This document shows positions 6,878 through 10,181 of a stretch of DNA of 10,181 nt, piece by piece; within the stretch, counting starts at the first letter, position 1; each line of letters starts with the position of its first letter. The stretch is from assembly GCA_025455595.1 (NCBI GenBank), contig JALOMD010000092.1:1-10181 (forward strand). Reading direction: 5' to 3'. The notes beneath the pieces were generated by a model, which was not told where the DNA came from, ran no database searches, and saw only the letters and a program-made list of their open reading frames with translations. The translations under genes were made by a program, and so were the position numbers. The stretch is from Cytophagales bacterium. Lineage in GTDB: Bacteria > Bacteroidota > Bacteroidia > Cytophagales > 172606-1.

Positions 6878-6894
6878 TAAAATTGTACTTCAAC

Positions 6895-7107
6895 ATGTTG
6901 GGCAACATTGGCATATTGCTGCTGCTTTTCGTCACCGGAGTATTGCTGGCGGTGGGTGTCGGGTCGGTGGTGTTGGGGCTGTTTCGCAACCGCAACCGCT
7001 GGGTTTTCGTGGTGCGCGGCGTAGTGTTGAGCGTCATCTGCCTGCTCTTGCTCGGCCTGATTTTCTATTTCACAGAGCCGCTGGCACTATTGCAGGTAAG
7101 CCGATAG
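6895..7107 (+). CDS. Small membrane protein with two transmembrane helices, unknown function
   Basis: Seventy residues, not recognised. Residues 5-30 (IGILLLLFVTGVLLAVGVGSVV) and 42-60 (GVVLSVICLLLLGLIFYF) are hydrophobic helices. They are joined by a short, strongly basic turn, RNRNRWVFVVR, which by the positive-inside rule should face the cytoplasm, with both ends in the periplasm. The small size and two helices recall SecG, but the sequence does not resemble SecG and lacks its glycine-rich loop, so I do not assign it. The frame is open further upstream (to a TTG at 6763), but that stretch contains a 27-bp palindrome copy and the 6862-6877 palindrome; ATG 6895 is the sensible start. GC-rich codon use matches the neighbours. 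It is followed by lptE after 90 bases and is probably co-transcribed with it. Confidence 0.75.
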   Translation: MLGNIGILLLLFVTGVLLAVGVGSVVLGLFRNRNRWVFVVRGVVLSVICLLLLGLIFYFTEPLALLQVSR

Positions 7108-7116
7108 CCAGCAATG

Positions 7117-7143
7117 CGTTTTGGGCAAATTTTGCCTAAAACG
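7117..7143 (+). repeat. 27-bp palindromic repeat, copy 6
   Basis: Arms CGTTTTGGGCAA and TTGCCTAAAACG around ATT, with one G-T pair. It is identical to copy 9 read on the minus strand. It begins 10 bases after the stop of the small membrane protein gene and 55 bases before lptE. No T-tract follows. Confidence 0.85.
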
Positions 7144-7197
7144 GCACGGCAAGCCAAGCAAAGTTCACAAACCAACTGAAAGACCATTCACTGTCGC

Positions 7198-7737
7198 ATG
7201 TTTGCTCATTCAACCGCCCATCGTCTCGCACACTTGATTCTGCTGGTGTCTTTCGCCTTGGCTTCACACGGCTGCCGCATTTACTCTTTTACCGGCAGTT
7301 CCATTGATTTCTCGGAGTACAAAACCCTGTCGGTTACCAATTTCTACAACAACGCAGGCACCGGCCCGGCCAATCTGTCGCAAACGTTCACCGAGCAGAT
7401 GCGCGACTACTTCCAGAGCAACACGCCGCTGAAAATCGTCAATGCCAACGGCGACTTGCACTTGGAAGGTTCGATTGTAGGCTACGACGTGTCGCCGGTG
7501 GCACCTACGGGCAACCAAGGCACCCAGGTGCAAGCCTCGTTGAACCGGCTTACCATCCGTGTGCAAGTGAAGTACGTGGACTCCAAAGACGAGACGAAGA
7601 ACTTCGACCAGCCCTTCGTTGCCTACGAGGATTTCCCCCAAAACCGCACCCTCTCCCAAGTGGAACGCGACCTCATCCCCGTCATTTCCGAACGCATCAT
7701 CTTCGACGTTTTCAACCGCTCGGTGGCGAACTGGTGA
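7198..7737 (+). CDS. lptE: LptE-family lipoprotein (LPS assembly)
   Basis: LptE is an outer-membrane lipoprotein that plugs the LptD barrel and takes part in delivery of lipopolysaccharide to the cell surface. The product has 179 residues. The signal peptide (residues 1-25, basic AHRLAH then LILLVSFALASHG) ends at Cys26. The mature start CRIYSFTGSSID, the NFYNNAG and LSQTFTEQMRDYF segments, the strand LHLEGSIVGYDVSPV, and the end ISERIIFDVFNRSVANW all match the Bacteroidota form of LptE. It is the last plus-strand gene of the miaB group; the protease gene downstream converges on it. I see no promoter of its own in the 90-bp gap upstream, so transcription probably comes from the small membrane protein gene or earlier. 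Confidence 0.92.
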   Translation: MFAHSTAHRLAHLILLVSFALASHGCRIYSFTGSSIDFSEYKTLSVTNFYNNAGTGPANLSQTFTEQMRDYFQSNTPLKIVNANGDLHLEGSIVGYDVSPVAPTGNQGTQVQASLNRLTIRVQVKYVDSKDETKNFDQPFVAYEDFPQNRTLSQVERDLIPVISERIIFDVFNRSVANW

Positions 7738-7747
7738 TAACGTTTTG

Positions 7748-7774
7748 CGTTTTGCGCAAAAATTGCCCAAAACG
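7748..7774 (-). repeat. 27-bp palindromic repeat, copy 7
   Basis: In minus orientation the arms are CGTTTTGGGCAA and TTGCGCAAAACG around TTT, with one G-G mismatch. Pairing extends one base outward on each side. It starts 10 bases after the lptE stop codon. The preceding bases CGTTTTG (7741-7747) look like a partial duplication of the arm end. Confidence 0.82.
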
Positions 7775-7854
7775 CTTTCGTGTCAGAACCATGATTCGTA
7801 GGATTCAAGGATTAACTTGATTAACAAAACGTGAATGATGGATAAATCGGTCCG

Positions 7855-7883
7855 TTGTCATGCCGACGCAGGAGGCATGACAA
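7855..7883. repeat. Inverted repeat TTGTCATGCC / GGCATGACAA
   Basis: Ten-base perfect arms (7855-7864, 7874-7883) enclose GACGCAGGA. The pattern GTCATGCCGACGCAGGAGGCATGA resembles a dispersed repeat I know from Bacteroidota intergenic DNA (GTCATTCCGACGCAGGAGGAATC type). No T-tract follows. It lies in the 358-bp gap between lptE and the convergent protease gene. Confidence 0.7.
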
Positions 7884-7966
7884 GAATGCTCGGCTTTAAT
7901 TCAAGCATCTCTCTTTCAGAAACTTGCAACTTCGTTTACCCATAATTCACATTTTGTTAAAAGCAG

Positions 7967-8014
7967 CAAAAGCCGTCAAGTCACCGAAACATTTTCGTAA
8001 CTTGACGGCTTTTG
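7967..8014. terminator. Probable bidirectional terminator between convergent lptE and the protease gene
   Basis: CAAAAGCCGTCAAGT (7967-7981) pairs perfectly with ACTTGACGGCTTTTG (8000-8014), a 15-bp stem. The 18-base loop contains a further CGAAA/TTTCG pairing (7985-7989 with 7993-7997). The A-run at the left foot and T-run at the right foot give a GC-rich stem ending in a U-tract in either direction. It sits between two converging genes, which is where a shared terminator is expected. Confidence 0.72.
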
Positions 8015-8023
8015 TCGTTGAAA

Positions 8024-8107
8024 CGCTAAACGCTAAACGCTAAACGCTAAACGCTAAACGCTAAACGCTAAACGCTAAACGCTAAACGCTAAACGCTAAA
8101 CGCTAAA
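8024..8107. repeat. Twelve perfect tandem copies of the heptamer CGCTAAA
   Basis: Eighty-four bases of CGCTAAA with no variation. The last two units overlap the 3' end of the protease gene: on the minus strand TTT AGC GTT TAG supplies its final three codons and the stop. Because each unit reads TTTAGCG on the minus strand and seven is not a multiple of three, a TAG falls in every frame within three units. The purity implies recent slippage. Confidence 0.97.
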
Positions 8108-9562
8108 CAAGCGTTGCAGCACCTCCTCGCGGGAGAGGCCGGGGAAACGCGACCACACCAACGCCGCCATGCCCGCCGTCTGTGCGGTCGCCACCGACGA
8201 GCCGCCCACCGTCCCCGGCTGGTCGCCGCTGGTGGCCGTGGTAATCGGGTGCAACCCGTTCGACACTTTTTCCATCACCACCACAAAGTCGGTCTGCGAA
8301 CCGTCGTGGCAGTTGTTGCAGCGGCGGAAATCTTCTTTCACGCCCGTCACCGCCGAAACTTCGGTCATGGTGGCCGGGAAAATCACGCCAAACCAGCCCG
8401 CACTCCACCCGAACGACGTACCCGCCGCGCAGAAAATCAACTTGCCCCGGTTGAACGCAAACCGCACTGCGTCAGCAATTTGCGAAGACGACGTGATGCG
8501 TCCCAGCGACATGCTCACCACCCGGATGTCCGACCGGTTGCCCGCCAGCACAAACGCATCCGACACACCCCTTACCTCCCGCGATTCGTCAAGCAGCACG
8601 TCGGCGGCGGCGCGGACGGTCACCAAGTCGCAGTCATAGGCCACGCCCACAGCGTTGCCGTTCACCGCACGCGGGGCCGCCAGCACACCGGCCATGGCCG
8701 TGCCGTGCCCGCATGGGTCGTCGGGCGTTTCGACGGGGCCGGTCGGAATGCCGAGGAAAGTGCTGCGCGGCAAAGTCACCCGTTTCTCCAACGTGCGTCC
8801 CTGCGAAAACTCGCCTTGATTGAAGTTTCCGCCCAAGTTGCCTTGGCGCGGGTCAACGCCCGTGTCAATGATCATCACCTTGATGCCGCCGCCCGCCGTG
8901 CGTGTCCACGCCTGCCCGATGCGGTGGTACGGGTGGTTCCACGACACCTTGGCGTTTGGGGCAATTGTTATGAAATCCACGCCCGGCACCAAGCCGGGGT
9001 TGGCAACATACTCGCCGCAGCCGCTGCTGGAAGCCACGCGGCTGGCCGCATCCGAGCCGCTCGGTTCGTAGCCCATCGGTTCGGCGTAACGCACCCACGG
9101 CGCGGAGCGAAGCTTTTCCAGCGTGGCGCGTCGGGTCACCCGCACGTTCACCACAGGCAAGACGTTTTCCCCGAAAACCTCCAATTGTTCCATCTTCAGG
9201 TCGGGGTTGCTTGTTTTTTCTTCGTCAAAAACCAATTGCAGCACTTGGCGGCGGGCGGTTTGCCAGTCGGATGCGTTCAGGTCAATTTGGTGGATTTCGC
9301 GGCTCAGATCGGATGTGTGACCGGCGGGCTTGTAGCCGACCGACAACACGCCGTCGGACTGCTCCAACGCCCGCCAAGCCACCTCAAGCGGAGCGGTGTT
9401 CCAGTCGAAACGACCGGTTTCGCGGACGGTCTTCCAGATTAACGCGTCCAGTTCGGTGCGGTTCCATTGCTGCGCCGGGCCGGGCGTATCAAGCACCTCG
9501 ACATCAGGTCGGCAACTGATCAACACCAACAAAAGCAAGGCGGGGAGTGTGGCTTTTTTCAT
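8096..9562 (-). CDS. S8-family (subtilisin-like) serine protease, predicted lipoprotein
   Basis: Predicted secreted, membrane-anchored protease of 488 residues. Signal peptide MKKATLPALLLLVLIS is followed by Cys17 in a good lipobox. Residues about 20-165 form a propeptide-like region ending LRSAPWVRYAEP, which recalls the end of an I9-type inhibitor domain. The catalytic triad is Asp233 (VMIIDTGVDP), His286 (CGHGTAMAGV) and Ser456 (GGSSVATAQTAGMAAL). Two oddities: the oxyanion-hole segment, usually AAGN, reads FCAAGTSFGW with Thr382 in place of Asn, and a CNNCH motif (C415-H419) follows the inserted WFGVIFPATM stretch. CxxCH is the c-type haem attachment signature but can also bind metal or form a disulfide. 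The C-terminal codons run into the heptamer array, so the original end may have been altered. No sorting domain is seen. The substrate is unknown. The gene is convergent with lptE and probably monocistronic. Confidence 0.95.
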   Translation of the reverse strand: MKKATLPALLLLVLISCRPDVEVLDTPGPAQQWNRTELDALIWKTVRETGRFDWNTAPLEVAWRALEQSDGVLSVGYKPAGHTSDLSREIHQIDLNASDWQTARRQVLQLVFDEEKTSNPDLKMEQLEVFGENVLPVVNVRVTRRATLEKLRSAPWVRYAEPMGYEPSGSDAASRVASSSGCGEYVANPGLVPGVDFITIAPNAKVSWNHPYHRIGQAWTRTAGGGIKVMIIDTGVDPRQGNLGGNFNQGEFSQGRTLEKRVTLPRSTFLGIPTGPVETPDDPCGHGTAMAGVLAAPRAVNGNAVGVAYDCDLVTVRAAADVLLDESREVRGVSDAFVLAGNRSDIRVVSMSLGRITSSSQIADAVRFAFNRGKLIFCAAGTSFGWSAGWFGVIFPATMTEVSAVTGVKEDFRRCNNCHDGSQTDFVVVMEKVSNGLHPITTATSGDQPGTVGGSSVATAQTAGMAALVWSRFPGLSREEVLQRLFSV

Positions 9563-9595
9563 GGGAAGGTTTGGTTTAGGTCAGATGTCAAAAAG

Positions 9596-9622
9596 TGTTT
9601 TGGGCAATTTTTGCTTAAAACG
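9596..9622 (+). repeat. 27-bp palindromic repeat, copy 8
   Basis: Arms TGTTTTGGGCAA and TTGCTTAAAACG around TTT, with two G-T pairs plus a T-G outer pair. It lies 34 bases upstream of the protease start codon, so it would be in that gene's leader RNA if the suggested promoter is used. Confidence 0.85.
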
Positions 9623-9677
9623 CCCCCGCCAACCGCACCAGCGGTGCGTTTTGCGGGTACGGCCACTCATCGGCGAG

Positions 9678-9708
9678 TGAAGATAGGGCAAAACCAAACA
9701 TGACCAAA
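9678..9708 (-). promoter_or_regulatory. Possible protease promoter
   Basis: On the minus strand TTTG (9705-9708) is followed after exactly 19 bases by TATCTTCA (9678-9685), a partial match to TAnnTTTG. The spacing is the usual one for Bacteroidota. It implies a leader of about 110 bases that contains palindrome copy 8. The -7 box is only approximate. Confidence 0.35.
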
Positions 9709-9752
9709 CGCAGAAATTATATTAATTTTTCGCAACAATGGAGTTGACGTTT

Positions 9753-9883
9753 TGTCTTGAATCGCGGATTCACACGGATGACGCGGATTGCACGGATGCT
9801 TTGTCTCGGAATTGACGCGTCTGTCTGCTCAAAGGCTTATCCGTGTAATCTGTGTAATCCGTGTGAATCCGCGATTCAAGACA
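9753..9883. repeat. Long hairpin: 45-bp inverted repeat with 41-bp loop
   Basis: Bases 9753-9779 pair perfectly with 9857-9883 (27 bp). The stem continues inward with 9780-9797 against 9839-9856, where the differences are mostly C/T transitions that leave G-T pairs. Both arms carry CGGATT and CACGGAT motifs; I recognise ATCCGTGTGAATCCGCG as part of a repeat widely dispersed in Bacteroidota and some other bacteria. It is about 190 bases from the protease start and 140 from the next gene. It encodes no protein. Confidence 0.9.
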
Positions 9884-9888
9884 GTTGC

Positions 9889-9915
9889 CGTTTTAGGCAA
9901 AATTTGCCCAAAACG
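9889..9915 (-). repeat. 27-bp palindromic repeat, copy 9
   Basis: Read on the minus strand, the arms are CGTTTTGGGCAA and TTGCCTAAAACG around ATT, base for base the same as copy 6. It lies five bases after the 45-bp-stem hairpin. A short direct repeat, AACGATAAACG at 9926-9936 and 9940-9950 (period 14), follows. Confidence 0.85.
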
Positions 9916-9974
9916 CGACAAGTAGAACGATAAACGTCAAACGATAAACGGAGACACTGCGCCTCGTTTCCAAG

Positions 9975-9998
9975 TTTGGATGAAAATACTTACCTTCG
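9975..9998 (+). promoter_or_regulatory. Possible promoter for the right-edge gene
   Basis: TACCTTCG at 9991-9998 differs from the Bacteroidota -7 consensus TAnnTTTG at one base and lies 25 bases before the GTG start. TTTG at 9975-9978 is present but only 12 bases upstream, closer than the usual 19-21, so the -33 element is doubtful. Confidence 0.4.
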
Positions 9999-10023
9999 TC
10001 TCCGCTTTAATCTGATTTTTCGG

Positions 10024-10181
10024 GTGAACAAAGACACTTTTCTACGATTGGTGCAACAACCGCGCGGCTTCTCAGACGACGAACTGGAGAAGTTGGAGGA
10101 TGTAGTGACGGTGTTTCCGTACTGTGCGCTGGCGTACATGCTCATTGCGAAAGGGCATTTTGAAAAGGTGACCATGCTGGC
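10024..10181 (+). CDS. Bacteroidota conserved hypothetical protein, N-terminal fragment (3' part outside window)
   Basis: Fifty-two codons are visible, starting from GTG at 10024: MNKDTFLRLVQQP, then GFSDDELEKLEDVVTVFPYC and ALAYMLIAKGHFEKV. The pattern of a short helix, acidic LxxLxxVV, then (F/Y)PYxxxAxxLxAK resembles the N-terminus of a Bacteroidota family of unknown function often annotated as tetratricopeptide-like. I cannot say more from this fragment. The start is the first plausible one after the in-frame stop TGA at 10012-10014. No Shine-Dalgarno sequence is present. Confidence 0.7.
   Translation, partial: MNKDTFLRLVQQPRGFSDDELEKLEDVVTVFPYCALAYMLIAKGHFEKVTML

Noticed and set aside
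6763..7107. A 114-residue version of the small membrane protein starting at TTG 6763
   Set aside because: The added 44 residues would be encoded by a palindromic repeat copy, a direct repeat and a 16-bp palindrome, with A/T-rich non-coding composition.
6895..7107. SecG assignment for the two-helix protein
   Set aside because: Only size and helix number agree; the sequence between and after the helices does not resemble SecG.
7855..7883. Inverted repeat after lptE as its terminator
   Set aside because: No T-run follows, and the motif matches a dispersed repeat type; the 7967-8014 hairpin with A/T feet is the better candidate.
8024..8107. Telomere-like repeat (resembles plant CCCTAAA)
   Set aside because: The unit differs (CGCTAAA), the array is internal, and ordinary bacterial genes flank it on both sides.
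8114..9442. Long plus-strand open frame (442 codons) opposite the S8 protease
   Set aside because: It is an antisense shadow: the minus-strand frame has a signal peptide and full catalytic triad, while this one shows Arg/His-rich low-complexity sequence typical of a reversed GC-rich gene.
660..9915. Nine 27-bp repeats as a CRISPR array
   Set aside because: Spacing ranges from tens of bases to about 3 kb, orientation is mixed, and no cas gene is present.
660..9915. The 27-bp palindromes as ordinary rho-independent terminators
   Set aside because: Except for copy 2 none is followed by a T-tract, and copies 1, 5, 8 and 9 lie upstream of genes or between divergent genes.

Overview
The window is chromosomal DNA from a fairly GC-rich member of the Bacteroidota. 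Four things point there: a TamL-type lipoprotein member of the BamA/TamA superfamily, the order miaB - sigma54-type activator - small membrane protein - lptE, an N-terminal fragment of a family I associate with Bacteroidota, and promoter -7 boxes of the TAnnTTTG type with no Shine-Dalgarno sequences. I cannot name a genus.

Layout. A TrmH/SpoU-family RNA 2'-O-methyltransferase runs off the left edge (1-593, minus) and is divergent from tamL (about 843-3380, plus). After a 390-bp repeat-filled gap come miaB (3771-5243, tRNA methylthiotransferase), a 135-bp repeat spacer, a sigma54-type AAA+ activator without a sensor domain (5379-6635), a 70-residue two-helix membrane protein (6895-7107) and the lipoprotein lptE (7198-7737). 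A 358-bp gap holds a 12-copy heptamer array and a terminator-like hairpin. It separates lptE from a convergent S8 (subtilisin-like) lipoprotein protease (8096-9562, minus). A 461-bp gap with a 45-bp-stem hairpin leads to the start of a further plus-strand gene (10024 to the right edge).

Function. TamL and LptE are both cell-envelope biogenesis proteins of the outer membrane. MiaB and TrmH modify RNA. The activator lies between the translation and envelope genes, and one near-match to a sigma54 promoter lies just downstream of it, in front of the small membrane protein. No defence system, prophage, transposase, CRISPR array, tRNA or rRNA is visible.

The most distinctive content is non-coding. 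Nine copies of a roughly 27-bp palindrome (arms CGTTTTGGGCAA and TTGCYYAAAACG) occupy six of the seven intergenic gaps, always outside genes. One arm is almost invariant and the other varies, mostly in ways that keep G-U pairing in one orientation. A second G/C-rich palindromic family forms a 33-bp inverted pair around one of these copies, and it also sits in frame inside miaB, where it encodes an extra 25-residue segment. Together with short-period arrays of 7 and 14 bp and two long hairpins, this makes the spacers a dense mosaic of REP-like elements.
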